Shown here piece after piece: positions 1-7,559 of a DNA stretch of 64,000 nt. The stretch covers positions 62,001-126,000 of the forward strand of contig NZ_LNSG01000005.1 in the NCBI RefSeq assembly GCF_001468395.1, read 5' to 3'. The notes under the pieces were generated by a model. It did not search any database. It was not told the DNA's origin and saw only the letters and a program-made list of their open reading frames with translations. Numbering within the stretch: the first letter of the stretch is position 1; each line of letters starts with the position of its first letter. Origin of the DNA: Sphingopyxis sp. H073 (lineage in GTDB: Bacteria > Pseudomonadota > Alphaproteobacteria > Sphingomonadales > Sphingomonadaceae). The translations under genes and the position numbers were made by a program.

Positions 1-30
1 TCGATGAGAGGGTTGTCGGTGTCGCGATGA
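1..30 (+). CDS. 3' tail of an upstream gene (partial)
   Basis: An open frame enters from the left edge and stops at the TGA of 28-30, giving a tail ending in RGLSVSR. The stop overlaps the ATG of the next ORF as ATGA, the usual geometry of translationally coupled genes. Nothing can be said about function. Confidence 0.3.
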   Translation, partial: SMRGLSVSR

Positions 31-245
31 CCTGGCCGTTTGCTATCACCGCAGAGCCGGGCAAGCTTCACGCGGTCTGTGAGCCATGCGCTGGTGAAAC
101 CCTTGGGCACATTGAAACGGCGCTAGATGTTCCAGACGGGTCAATCGCGCGAGCCTGCCGCCTCGCACGGACACTGGGCTTTGCGATTGATGCGGGCCTC
201 GTCCCCTTGTTGCCTGAGCTGCTGGCGGCAGAGGTGGACGGCTAG
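27..245 (+). CDS. small hypothetical protein (72 aa)
   Basis: A 72-residue ORF whose ATG overlaps the preceding stop (ATGA), with no obvious Shine-Dalgarno of its own, which fits coupling to the upstream gene. It has two Cys in CEPC spacing near residues 18-21 and an amphipathic C-terminal half rich in Leu and Ala. No signal peptide or membrane segment is visible. Family not recognised. It lies just upstream of a toxin-antitoxin pair on the same strand. The codon pattern looks coding, but the short length keeps confidence moderate. Confidence 0.45.
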   Translation: MTWPFAITAEPGKLHAVCEPCAGETLGHIETALDVPDGSIARACRLARTLGFAIDAGLVPLLPELLAAEVDG

Positions 246-270
246 CGCGGCAAGCGTCGCCACAGAAATC

Positions 271-300
271 TTGCTATTTTGGCAATAATTGCTATTTTGG
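271..300 (+). promoter_or_regulatory. direct repeats, likely antitoxin operator
   Basis: The 12-mer TTGCTATTTTGG occurs at 271-282 and again at 289-300, an 18-bp period. The AT-rich block sits about 20-50 bp before the antitoxin start. Phd/YefM antitoxins commonly repress their own operon by binding such repeats; that role here is inferred. Confidence 0.5.
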
Positions 301-320
301 TGCCAAGAGGAGATACCACC

Positions 321-623
321 ATGCCAGCGACGGCGAATGAGCACCCCAGGATTCCCCTGACCCGGTTTCACAACAACACCGGCGAGTTCCTTGATCTCGC
401 AACCAAACAGCCGGTCGTCCTCACCAGCCATGGGCGCGAGCGACATGTCATCGCAGATAGCGAATATTTCCGCCATCTTGAACAGGCAGCACGCGGTGTG
501 ATCGCCGGCCACATGAATATCGAAGCTGTCGCTTCGTCCGACATGACCGAAGCCGATCGCAAGGCTTTCGCTAATGCACGGCCTTCGGCCAGTGAACTCG
601 CCAATGACCGCTGGGAAGACTGA
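321..623 (+). CDS. Phd/YefM-like antitoxin
   Basis: A 100-aa protein. The ATG at 321 is chosen because AGAGGAGA lies about 8 nt upstream; a longer in-frame start at 279 would run through the operator repeats. Residues ~8-50 (TRFHNNTGEFLDLATKQPVV, then a strand with SHGRERHVIADSEYF) match the Phd/YefM fold, which forms an N-terminal DNA-binding dimer and neutralises a toxin with its C-terminal tail. The C-terminal ~45 residues are charged and probably disordered, as expected for the toxin-binding part. It overlaps the next gene by 20 nt, the typical antitoxin-then-toxin order. Confidence 0.75.
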   Translation: MPATANEHPRIPLTRFHNNTGEFLDLATKQPVVLTSHGRERHVIADSEYFRHLEQAARGVIAGHMNIEAVASSDMTEADRKAFANARPSASELANDRWED

Positions 624-1008
624 CCGCCCCGCCGCAGGCCATATCCTCCGATACGTCTATCTCTTCGAGGAAGAGCAGAGACGGGGCCGCGACGAAGGCG
701 TCAAGGAACGCTTTGTCGTCGTCGTTGGTGTGGAAGGGTCACGCTACCTGGTCGCGGCGATCACGACCAAGGGCGAGGGGCGCAAGAACGCTGTCGCAAT
801 CCCCGATGAGATCGCACGCGCAGCCGGGCTCGCTCCGGGCAGCGCCATTGTCGTTTCGGAATTCAACCGGTTCACCTGGCCCGGGTTCGACATCAGACCC
901 CTGATGAAGCAGCCCGGGTACATTGCCGGACGACTCCCACCGCGGTTCACGGCAAAGACCATCGATGCCATCGCAGCCTGGGGCGCCGCTGCCGTCGATC
1001 GCGATTGA
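604..1008 (+). CDS. PemK/MazF-like toxin
   Basis: A 134-aa protein starting at an ATG inside the end of the antitoxin gene. The pattern GHILRYVYLFEEEQ, then GRDEGVKER, a VVVV strand, a PIT-like strand (VAAITTKGEG) and FTWPGFDIRP matches a group of alphaproteobacterial proteins annotated as PemK-like growth inhibitors. MazF/PemK toxins are ribosome-independent mRNA endonucleases held inactive by their antitoxin. The usual family context (upstream Phd-like gene, overlap, same strand) supports a toxin-antitoxin module that would stabilise the mobile element. RNase activity itself is inferred. Confidence 0.65.
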   Translation: MTAGKTDRPAAGHILRYVYLFEEEQRRGRDEGVKERFVVVVGVEGSRYLVAAITTKGEGRKNAVAIPDEIARAAGLAPGSAIVVSEFNRFTWPGFDIRPLMKQPGYIAGRLPPRFTAKTIDAIAAWGAAAVDRD

Positions 1009-1484
1009 TTGCCGCAACGCAGAGACAGGCAGCCCCCTTGGAGCCATGTCTGACCCCGCATCAAGGCCAGTATGGCGGCAACTTCGGGGATCGGCACCCC
1101 AGGTAGCCAAAATCGGGTCTTCCGGACGACAGCCACAAAGAGTCTATTCGCTCCCTAAAATCGGTGAGGACGGGCGATCGATCCTGCGATCATCACCGTC
1201 GACAGCAAGCTCCTGCGAGCCGAGACGCGGCGAGGTCGATGTCCAGGCGTGCGATAAGCTCCTGTGCCAACAGCACGTCCGCCGCCCAGTGCCCCTGCCT
1301 CTCTGGTCGAGCTTAGGGCCAACCTGCAGAAATGCGAGCCGTGTTGCCCGGCAAGCCGGGCTGCCCGCACCATCTCGCTTTCTGAGGTTTCCCGCGCGCC
1401 GCAGCGCGCGGTGTCCCAGCTCTCTCGCCGAGGCTCGATAAGGGCACCGGCGGACGAGCCGTCGGCACCAAGGAGGCTCATGCA
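1009..1484. other. 476-bp leader of ssb, with two strong hairpins
   Basis: No gene is supported here. Two perfect GC-rich hairpins lie in the proximal part: GCCCGGC-AA-GCCGGGC at 1346-1361 and CCGCGCGC-CGCA-GCGCGCGG at 1392-1411, about 75-140 nt before the ssb start. A clear AAGGAGG precedes the ssb ATG. The hairpins may shape a long 5' UTR; neither is followed by a T-run. Confidence 0.4.
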
Positions 1485-1820
1485 ATGAACATCGTCAACC
1501 TCGTCGGCCGTCTCGCCAAGGATCCCGTTGCCCGCGACCGCAGCGACACCCGCATCACCGAACTGATCCTCGTGACCGAGCGTCCGGTCATCCGCGACGG
1601 CAAGGTCCAGAAGGATCCGGGAACCGGCTACCCGGTCAAGGATGCAGAATTCCACAAGGTCACCGTCTTCAATGGCCTCGGGCTCCCGCTGCGCCAGCAC
1701 AAGGCCAAGGGTGACCAACTCGCCGTGACGGGCCGCATCCACTACTCGCGCTGGCAGGACGCCGAAGGCAATGACCGCTATGGCTGCGAGATCATCGCCG
1801 AGAACGTCGAGTTTCTCTGA
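1485..1820 (+). CDS. ssb: single-stranded DNA-binding protein (plasmid type)
   Basis: A 111-aa protein opening MNIVNLVGRLAKDPVAR, the start of the SSB OB-fold, followed by LILVTERP, EFHKVTVFNGLG and GDQLAVTGRIHYSRW, which correspond to the central strands. The GRI(H)YSRWQD..G..RYGCEIIAENVEFL block is typical of SSB. The protein ends directly after the OB-fold and lacks the acidic DDIPF-type tail that chromosomal SSB uses to recruit partners. It is therefore probably an element-borne SSB that protects the single strand during conjugation. AAGGAGG lies 9 nt upstream of the ATG. Confidence 0.85.
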   Translation: MNIVNLVGRLAKDPVARDRSDTRITELILVTERPVIRDGKVQKDPGTGYPVKDAEFHKVTVFNGLGLPLRQHKAKGDQLAVTGRIHYSRWQDAEGNDRYGCEIIAENVEFL

Positions 1821-1857
1821 CCGGGAGGGGCGGCGCGCAGGCGTCGCCCGAGCCCTT

Positions 1858-2100
1858 TCAGGGGGGCGACAGCTGGACACCGGTGGCGTCCAGCTTGGTT
1901 CCCCGGTGACCGCAGCTGCAGCGCAAGTGCCGCGCGACGATCTCCAGCTTCATCGGGATGGATTTGGCAAAGCATCGGTCTCGCAGTTTGGCCGCCGGAA
2001 CGATCACAACGCGGCGGCATGCGAGACATTCAACCTGTGCGTTGAGGCCATGGCGAACCAGATCGGCCACCGTATCGAGACGCTTGCTGCCCATAGCCAC
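1858..2100 (-). CDS. small zinc-ribbon-like protein, SOS-box associated
   Basis: An 80-aa ORF starting GTG at 2100 (ATG alternative at 2094). It contains ECLAC near residues 24-28 and RCSCGH near 60-65, a Cys4-type zinc-ribbon layout separated by a basic helix (AKLRDRCFAKSIPMKLEI). Short two-CxxC proteins of this kind are common in sphingomonad accessory regions, but no function is known to me. It runs opposite to ssb. A GTTC-N7-GTTC box lies 5 bp upstream (separate entry), suggesting DNA-damage control. No Shine-Dalgarno is visible, so the mRNA may be leaderless or the start may be the ATG. Confidence 0.6.
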   Translation of the reverse strand: MAMGSKRLDTVADLVRHGLNAQVECLACRRVVIVPAAKLRDRCFAKSIPMKLEIVARHLRCSCGHRGTKLDATGVQLSPP

Positions 2101-2104
2101 GGCA

Positions 2105-2119
2105 GAACATCATAAGAAC
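2105..2119 (-). promoter_or_regulatory. LexA-type SOS box (GTTC-N7-GTTC)
   Basis: On the plus strand this reads GAAC ATCATAA GAAC; on the minus strand GTTC TTATGAT GTTC. It is an exact match to the alphaproteobacterial LexA consensus GTTC-N7-GTTC. It sits 5 bp upstream of the zinc-ribbon start, where bound repressor would block initiation. Binding is inferred from the motif only. Confidence 0.6.
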
Positions 2120-2144
2120 ATTAGTTGTCAAGCGTGCTGCGGGG

Positions 2145-2219
2145 TTGCGCAATCGGCCTGATCAGAAAGACCCGCAAACCGAATAACAAGACACTTTGCG
2201 CCGAAGCAAAAAAGCGCAA
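2145..2219. promoter_or_regulatory. TTGCGC half-sites upstream of an RHH gene
   Basis: TTGCGCAA lies at 2145-2152, and an inverted pair TTGCGC / GCGCAA lies at 2196-2201 and 2214-2219. They are just upstream of a gene encoding a ribbon-helix-helix protein, so they are candidate autoregulatory operators. Chance occurrence is not excluded. Confidence 0.3.
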
Positions 2220-2254
2220 TAATCCCGCACATTGCAGCTGAGGAGTATGACATC

Positions 2255-2890
2255 ATGGCACTCTTTAGGGTAAATCTCGACGAACAGCTCGAGGAGCATC
2301 TGGATAACGCAGCCCAGTACCAGCGGCACGATCGATCCGAAATCGTCCGACAAGCGCTGACCGAGTATTTCAGTTCAGCTCAGAACCACGTCCACGACGA
2401 CGAAGCCATCTGGGACGAATGGCGCGACTTCTCCCGAACCGTGCTCGACGCACAACAAAAGGCGATCATAGCCGCCATCCGAACCCTTCCCGATGAGGCA
2501 TGGGCCTCGCGGAGCGAAACGCTCGATCGCCTAACCAAGGCCATCGAAGACGTCGAATGGGACCAGGGCATTGAGCCGATCTATGAAATCTTGAGAGAAA
2601 AGGTGATCGAAAAATCGCTCGCCTTCGCCACTAACCCCGAGATCGAACCCACCAACCGAAGCTACCCGTTCGCGCCCATCATCCGCTTCGACATTGGCTT
2701 TGCAACCGATGACCTCTACTCGGTCCGGCTGCCGCTGATCCAGGCATTCTTCCAATACTACTGGGAAGCAGGCGAAGCGGCTTTCGATGAAATACCAGCC
2801 ATCTGGGAAGCTGCCAAAGCGCGCATAGATGCTGGCGAAAGGCGCCCCTCAAATGAGGAAGCTGCAGCGGCGCGACGGACCTCTGGCTAG
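2255..2890 (+). CDS. ribbon-helix-helix protein with long C-terminal domain
   Basis: A 211-aa protein. Residues 1-40 (ALFRVNLDEQLEEHLDNAAQ, then RHDRSEIVRQALTEYF) form a CopG/Arc-type ribbon-helix-helix, a dimeric DNA-binding fold. The remaining ~170 residues are acidic, helical and rich in Trp and Glu (EAIWDEWRDFSR, YYWEAGEAAFDEIPAIWEAAK), with no family I recognise. It is far longer than a plain RHH antitoxin, so it may be a regulator with a sensing or partner-binding domain. GAGGAG lies about 10 nt before the ATG. No toxin-like gene follows. Confidence 0.6.
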   Translation: MALFRVNLDEQLEEHLDNAAQYQRHDRSEIVRQALTEYFSSAQNHVHDDEAIWDEWRDFSRTVLDAQQKAIIAAIRTLPDEAWASRSETLDRLTKAIEDVEWDQGIEPIYEILREKVIEKSLAFATNPEIEPTNRSYPFAPIIRFDIGFATDDLYSVRLPLIQAFFQYYWEAGEAAFDEIPAIWEAAKARIDAGERRPSNEEAAAARRTSG

Positions 2891-3348
2891 GAAATGGTGC
2901 TCTGGCAAGCGGAGTGGTTGATGTATCATCTTCCGTACGCGCGCCTTGCATGAGGCTACCGTCATGCAAGCGGCCTTGCTTCAAACTTGGTTGCCCCCTC
3001 GCAGGATAAACAGTGGGTGGCGTCTCCCGACCTCTGGCCGGGATCGCGCTCTATTCCGCCCCGTGCGCTGCGGCCCCGTCTTCACGAAGGCTTCGCGCAC
3101 CCAAGGCTTCACCGAGCCCCTGAAAGGTCTCGGTCCTTCAGGTGACGATCGCTGACGCATTTGGCCGCTGGCCACGCTTGCGCGCTGCCGCCTGATGAGC
3201 GGCGCTCTCAAGCGGCTCGGGCTGCGCCGGGGCATTGCGTTTCTGATGGCCCGCCGGCTCTCGGTTCCGCCGCTCGCGGCCGAGTTGCCGCGCGCGATTT
3301 CACGTTTCAAACTTCTTCGTTTATCAGACCTTTGAAAGGAGATGAGAT
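2891..3348. other. 458-bp intergenic region
   Basis: No supported gene. A hairpin CCTGAA...TTCAGG spans roughly 3118-3142, and GAAAGGAGATGAGAT immediately precedes the next ATG. The rest is GC-rich sequence without a recognisable element. Confidence 0.3.
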
Positions 3349-3645
3349 ATGGCCAACGTCAGTGGGTCGGAGCGCAAACGGCGCAAGAAAACGCGCGAAG
3401 AGAATTCCGTTTGCGCACGCTGCAGCATAACGCTTAGCGACGGATGTGCGGACACTCATCATGATTTTGAGCGTGGCGATAAGCGATACACGGATGAAGC
3501 TCATCGACATGCTGTGTGCAAGCCGTGCCATCGAGGCATTCATCAAGTCTTTCCGCAACAAGCCGTCCCTCTTTCCGAGGTGTTGGCCAAGGAGGCATCA
3601 GGTGAGATCAAGATTGCCAGAATCTGCTGTGCGAACTGTGCATAG
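3349..3645 (+). CDS. small HNH-like zinc protein
   Basis: A 98-aa protein with a strong RBS (AAAGGAG). It has CARC at residues 22-25, DTHHDF near 36-41 and VCKPCHRGIH near 57-66. The spacing CxxC ... HH ... CxxCH resembles the zinc-binding scaffold of HNH nucleases, where the last motif is usually a C-x-x-C-H helix. The Asn of the HNH motif is not evident, so catalysis is uncertain. The N-terminus is very basic (KRRKKTR), consistent with nucleic-acid binding. It stands alone among small accessory genes. Confidence 0.55.
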   Translation: MANVSGSERKRRKKTREENSVCARCSITLSDGCADTHHDFERGDKRYTDEAHRHAVCKPCHRGIHQVFPQQAVPLSEVLAKEASGEIKIARICCANCA

Positions 3646-3766
3646 ACACCGCCGCCGCAGCCATCTCGGCTATTGTCGTTTCCGCGGCAAACTGCACGAA
3701 GCTGCCGGTCTGCTTCAAGTACGGCTCCTGCTCGTCACTTAATGTGGCCCGCCACTGGTATGGACC

Positions 3767-4252
3767 CTATCGGTCCTCCTGATCCAGACGGACCGCCTTT
3801 TCGATGAAGCCCTGTGGCTCTCTCACGAAATGCGCTGCGTCTGATTGCAGAACCGTCCTGACGACAGCTTCCCTGCTTGGCTGAATGATCGCACCCTCCG
3901 GCGTTGCAAAGACGCAGTCGAGTTGCCGCGCGACGTCGCAGACCCCGCCGACCAAAGGCAAAGAGAGATCTGCCGCGTCGAAGCGGACCTGGATTTCTTC
4001 GATGAATTCGTCATCGAAGCTCACCTGAATGTCGTCCGCAGGTTCGTCACCCCACACCCGGAGACCGGTGTACGATCGCGGCTTCTCGGGCAGCAGCATG
4101 TCGAGTTTTGCGAACAGCGCATCCGCCTTTGCGATGGGCAGTGCCAGAACAACTTCCTCGAGCTGCCCGCGGCTCATCCGTGCTGCGTGGACCCCTGCGA
4201 TACGCGCCGCAGAGGCAGGGATGAGGTTGATGACGAACTGCCAGACGGCCAT
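3767..4252 (-). CDS. hypothetical protein (161 aa)
   Basis: Starts MAVWQFVINLIPAS and has an alternating strand/helix pattern with conserved-looking blocks GLRVWGDEPADDIQVSFDDE, QVRFDAADLSL and QLDCVFATPEGAIIQP. Proteins with this MAVWQF opening occur in bacterial genomes as stand-alone hypotheticals; some resemble immunity proteins. No signal peptide or membrane helix. It is transcribed opposite to its neighbours. The long frame on the opposite strand is judged to be its shadow, because this frame has the more protein-like composition. Confidence 0.6.
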   Translation of the reverse strand: MAVWQFVINLIPASAARIAGVHAARMSRGQLEEVVLALPIAKADALFAKLDMLLPEKPRSYTGLRVWGDEPADDIQVSFDDEFIEEIQVRFDAADLSLPLVGGVCDVARQLDCVFATPEGAIIQPSREAVVRTVLQSDAAHFVREPQGFIEKAVRLDQEDR

Positions 4253-4930
4253 GGCCCGAACATAGCGTCAATGCGGGCTCCGACAATGGGCTCGTTCGCT
4301 AAGTGCCGCCCATGCGGGCAGGGCAGCGCCCCTTACCCGCGAACGCGCCTTTCCTTGCCAGGAAGGCGTTCGCGCTCGGAGCTTTCCGACCGTAATGCGT
4401 GCTGCTGCGAGCAGGCGGGTCATTCGGTATCCTCCGTCCGGTCAAGGATCGGCTCAGGCTGTCGCTGCGCTTGCCTTCACCGCCCGCGTGGCGGTGATGC
4501 CCGCTTTGCGGCATCATCCCTGACAGTCCGTCGTCTTGCGACCAGCCCCGCCAAACGGTCTCTCAAGATGGGGGGAGTTCCCGCTGTAACCCCTTCGCAG
4601 GGCCGAAGGGGCGGCCCGGTGTGGCGCTGAAGCGCCTGACCGGCCCTGCCTTCGTCTCACCTGCTCGAGGGCGGGAACGTCTCTTCCACACACACAGGAA
4701 CACCTGCCGAAACCTATCGGCGGCCGACCCTTAGTCAAGGATCGCGGTCCCCCCAATTTTCAGCGGGGAGGCTGTGTCGCTGCGCGCCAGCCACCACGCG
4801 GAAAATCGGTTCCCCCACGCCCGCCAGGGCGGCGGCGAGACGAGCTCGCCGTCCCTGACACGGTTCGTCCGGCCCGATGGGTTTTTGGCTGTTCCCAATG
4901 TGGGGACGATTTCGAAACTCGGAGGCTTTT
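4253..4930. other. 678-bp gene-poor region with a long imperfect hairpin
   Basis: No coding sequence is supported. An imperfect inverted repeat at about 4338-4376 (GCGAACGC...GCGTTCGC arms around TTTCCTTGCCAGGAA) could fold on either strand. The region separates two divergent genes and must hold both promoters; the plus-strand gene has GGAGG just before its ATG. No other repeat or RNA gene is seen. Confidence 0.3.
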
Positions 4931-5923
4931 ATGACTGTTTTCAATTCGTTCGCCGATCTGGCTCAGGCACGGATCAATCTCGCCGATGCACGTGAAGGGA
5001 TCACGGAATCCTATGACGGAGCGTTTCTCGAACACAGCGATCTGGCCAAGCTCAACATCATCGAGGCCCCAATCGCCGCAGAGATGCCGGATCCCGACAT
5101 GGCGCGCCGCGCCGTGGAGATGGCAATCGGAACGATCTTCGATGTCCTCAAGGACACGCGCATGGAAGAATTCGCGCAGCAGCTCGCCTGGGGCATGGTC
5201 AACTCCTTCCACATGACCGCACGCCTCGCAGAAGGTCGCGAGGACGATGCCGCAAAGAAGTTGGGCGAAATGGCACGCCACTTCGACCCTTCGGAAATCT
5301 ACGCTGTCGAGCTCGAGGAAACACAGCAGCTCTGCCAGACACTGCAAGGGTGCCGCGAAGCGCTCGAGGCGATGCGTGACCATGCAGCGGACGTCTACCG
5401 CGTCGAAACCGGTCGCCCCTTCACGGCCGCACGGGGATCGCAAGTCAGCAAGAACGGGGTGACCGCAAGCCAGGTGCAGGCACGCGATTTCCTCGCAGCA
5501 CGCGCCAAGGATCGCAGGGCGCAATTCCAGCCCGATGGCCCGCTGGTGATCGTGTCAGGTGGACAGAAGGATTGGCACGATTTCGCGATGATCTGGGCAA
5601 TCCTCGACGACATCAAGTCCCGGATCCCCAACATGGTCCTGGGCACGACCGGCATGCGCAAGGGCGTCGACGCCATGGCGGGTGCATGGGCGCAGCAGAA
5701 CGGGGTCAACACGATCCTGTTCGTTCCCGACCAGCGCCACGGCAACCGCGCTCCGTTCCTGCGCAACGAGAGCATCGTTAAGCTGAACCCTGTTGAAGCG
5801 ATCATCGGTGAAGGGTCGGGCATCCAGTCCAACCTTGCACAGCGCCTCCGTCAGGCAGGCGTGCCGCTGCACATCCGCCGGATCAGTGATCAGGCGCAGG
5901 TTCGGTCGCGCAACTTTGCGTGA
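4931..5923 (+). CDS. DUF2493 / SLOG-family protein
   Basis: A 330-aa protein; the ATG at 4931 is preferred over the in-frame 4877 start because CGGAGG lies just upstream. Residues ~1-190 are helical and charged. The C-terminal part from ~200 (PLVIVSGGQKDW, HDFAMIWAILDDI, NMVLGTTGMRKGVDAMAGAW, FVPDQRHGNRAPFLRNE) matches the YspA/cpYpsA-like SLOG fold (DUF2493), a Rossmannoid domain thought to bind nucleotide-type ligands. Such proteins are common on sphingomonad plasmids and integrative elements. It is monocistronic, ending in a clear terminator. A nucleotide-signalling or anti-defence role would be inference. Confidence 0.75.
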   Translation: MTVFNSFADLAQARINLADAREGITESYDGAFLEHSDLAKLNIIEAPIAAEMPDPDMARRAVEMAIGTIFDVLKDTRMEEFAQQLAWGMVNSFHMTARLAEGREDDAAKKLGEMARHFDPSEIYAVELEETQQLCQTLQGCREALEAMRDHAADVYRVETGRPFTAARGSQVSKNGVTASQVQARDFLAARAKDRRAQFQPDGPLVIVSGGQKDWHDFAMIWAILDDIKSRIPNMVLGTTGMRKGVDAMAGAWAQQNGVNTILFVPDQRHGNRAPFLRNESIVKLNPVEAIIGEGSGIQSNLAQRLRQAGVPLHIRRISDQAQVRSRNFA

Positions 5924-5931
5924 GCGCTCTT

Positions 5932-5973
5932 CGGAAGGCTCCGGCTTATCCCGGGGCCTTCCGCTCTTCTTTT
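5932..5973 (+). terminator. Rho-independent terminator after the SLOG gene
   Basis: Stem CGGAAGGCTCCGG / CCGGGGCCTTCCG with a short CTTAT loop, followed by CTCTTCTTTT. It starts 9 nt after the stop codon. Confidence 0.7.
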
Positions 5974-5982
5974 GCGCAAGGG

Positions 5983-6017
5983 GCGGGCTCTGGGGGCATC
6001 GAACCCCCTTCGCCCGC
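5983..6017 (-). other. two-tier hairpin with a tRNA T-arm-like core
   Basis: Outer arms GCGGGC / GCCCGC flank an inner perfect stem. On the minus strand the inner part reads GGGGG-TTCGATG-CCCCC, the layout of a tRNA T-arm. No D-arm or acceptor stem can be built around it, so it is not a tRNA gene. It may be a structured RNA or an attachment-site relic. The rest of the gap up to 6262 shows nothing else. Confidence 0.35.
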
Positions 6018-6262
6018 TGACGCGAGCATCGCGATCCCCTGAGTTTATCAGGCGCGCTTGTGCCTTGGCTCGGCGCGCCTTGCCCATGCTCGATGCTTTG
6101 CATCTTGCGGGCATCGCTGCCGCACTAACTGCCACACCCGGACAATGGGTCGACCAGCCATCCTTGGGGTGAACCAGAACCACCTGGCGGCATTCTGCCA
6201 CCAGCTCAGGTAGTGAGAAAGAAGAGGGGGATGGAGGAGACGAGCAGCGACAGGAGGCAAAG

Positions 6263-6826
6263 ATGCTCGTCACATTCCGCGTCAAGGATATCGAGACAAG
6301 GCTCAATTCGAAACCGGCTCAGATATGCCCGCCAGAGCTCGCAGCACTGATGCGCAGACTGCACACCGCGAACAGTACAATCGATGCAGATCCAGGCGAA
6401 TTCCTGGCCGCGCCCCTGAACTTCGAGATCAATGCCAACGCGCTTGCCATCGCCGCGTTCGCATCATGCTTCGACCATCGTGCGGAGATGATCGGACTCG
6501 TCGAGGAAGCGCAGTTTCTTGGACGAATGCTGCGGATCGAGCACCAGCAATGCGATGCGCCGATCACGATGCGCGTGAGTGAACACATCGCTCTGGTAGG
6601 TGACATCACGATGAGCAGCGACCTTGCGTCCAAGGTGCTCATCTCTCTTGGCCGCCATGCAAATGAATCTGGCCAATTGTCCCTGCAGAAGCTCGCGACA
6701 GCGCTCGAAGATCACCGGACTTACGCGGCTTTCGTCAAGGCAGGAATCACTCCGCTCTTCGAAAGCCTCGCGTTCATCGCCGCCACCGATTGTGGAGAGC
6801 AACATCCGCTGCTCGAATGGAGCTAA
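6263..6826 (+). CDS. hypothetical protein (187 aa)
   Basis: Starts at an ATG with ACAGGAGG about 8 nt upstream. Mostly helical, soluble and slightly acidic, with Cys-Pro-Pro (ICPPEL) near residue 22 and a stretch PLNFEINANALAIAAFASCF. No motif or family recognised. It sits in a series of single small genes each with its own leader, and is followed by a strong terminator, so it is probably transcribed alone. Confidence 0.6.
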   Translation: MLVTFRVKDIETRLNSKPAQICPPELAALMRRLHTANSTIDADPGEFLAAPLNFEINANALAIAAFASCFDHRAEMIGLVEEAQFLGRMLRIEHQQCDAPITMRVSEHIALVGDITMSSDLASKVLISLGRHANESGQLSLQKLATALEDHRTYAAFVKAGITPLFESLAFIAATDCGEQHPLLEWS

Positions 6827-6926
6827 TGACAATCCAGCCACCAGTTCACGAGCAGCCGGGAATCGGCTCAACTCGACGCCATGTTTAACGCTCGATCTGC
6901 AACCAGCCTCCTGCAGGATCGAGGTG

Positions 6927-6965
6927 GAAAAGGGTGCCCGGCACGTTGCCGCGGTGCCCTTTTTT
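6927..6965 (+). terminator. Rho-independent terminator
   Basis: Stem of AAAAGGG-TG-CC-CGGCA and TGCCG-C-GG-TG-CCCTTTT with a CGT loop, ending in six T. It lies about 100 nt downstream of the 187-aa gene. Confidence 0.7.
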
Positions 6966-7259
6966 CATGCCGCCTGGGTCACGCCGATCCCGAACAGCCA
7001 CGTTCCAGGGCATAGCTTTCGCGACGTCGCTGGGAACGCATACCTCCTGCCGCAGGCACGTCCACCACCATCGCCATGAGCACCCCGCCAGCATACTGGT
7101 CAACCACTAATTTCCCGACCGAGAAGCCGTGCTACGCCGGCTTCCGCACCATCGAAAAATTAGCGGTCAAGCCTCCGCTTCGCTCCGGTGACCAGCACAC
7201 TGACGAGGCGCTGTTTCATGGCATGGCGGACGAGCCGCCAAGCGCCAGGAGGCAAGGTC
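6966..7259. other. leader region of the 83-aa gene
   Basis: No gene is supported. A near-perfect inverted repeat CGTTCCAG...CTGGGAACG lies around 7001-7039. The stretch ends in CCAGGAGGC, the RBS of the following gene. Confidence 0.3.
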
Positions 7260-7511
7260 ATGTGCTACAGAACGGAAAGCTACGAAGACGACGTTTCGGT
7301 GCTTCGTCAGATCAACACCAACATCATCGCCCTTGATGAAAAAACGCTGGAAGCTGAGCGGCGCTCCTACCACACATTCTTCGACGTCCACGTCGTTGAG
7401 ACCCCGGACGGGTACATCCTCATCGAGGAGGGAGACTATGGCGAGCTGCCGATGCACCTGATCGACCAGATCGTCTACACCGCTACCGGCAAGATGGCCG
7501 ATGAATTCTGA
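7260..7511 (+). CDS. hypothetical protein (83 aa)
   Basis: Begins MCYRTESYEDD at an ATG with CAGGAGGC 7 nt upstream; the upstream in-frame start lacks an RBS. The protein is acidic, with strands FFDVHVVETPDGYILIEEGDYG and a final helix. It has no Cys motif beyond Cys2 and no signal peptide. Family not recognised. It is convergent with the coiled-coil gene to its right. Confidence 0.6.
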   Translation: MCYRTESYEDDVSVLRQINTNIIALDEKTLEAERRSYHTFFDVHVVETPDGYILIEEGDYGELPMHLIDQIVYTATGKMADEF

Positions 7512-7559
7512 CGAGGCAGGGCGGTGGTCATCGCTGCCCAACTCGACAAAAACCAGACC

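Noticed and set aside
1155..1880. 241-aa minus-strand ORF over ssb
   Set aside because: Shadow of ssb and its leader; composition is antisense-like.
3845..4630. 261-aa plus-strand ORF
   Set aside because: Lies antisense to the better-composed 161-aa gene and continues into a low-complexity Arg/Ser/Pro-rich translation without RBS.
5974..6070. Possible tRNA gene (T-arm-like GGTTCGA and TGATAA loop on the minus strand)
   Set aside because: No acceptor stem or D-arm can be formed and the spacing between loops is far too long; kept only as a structured element.
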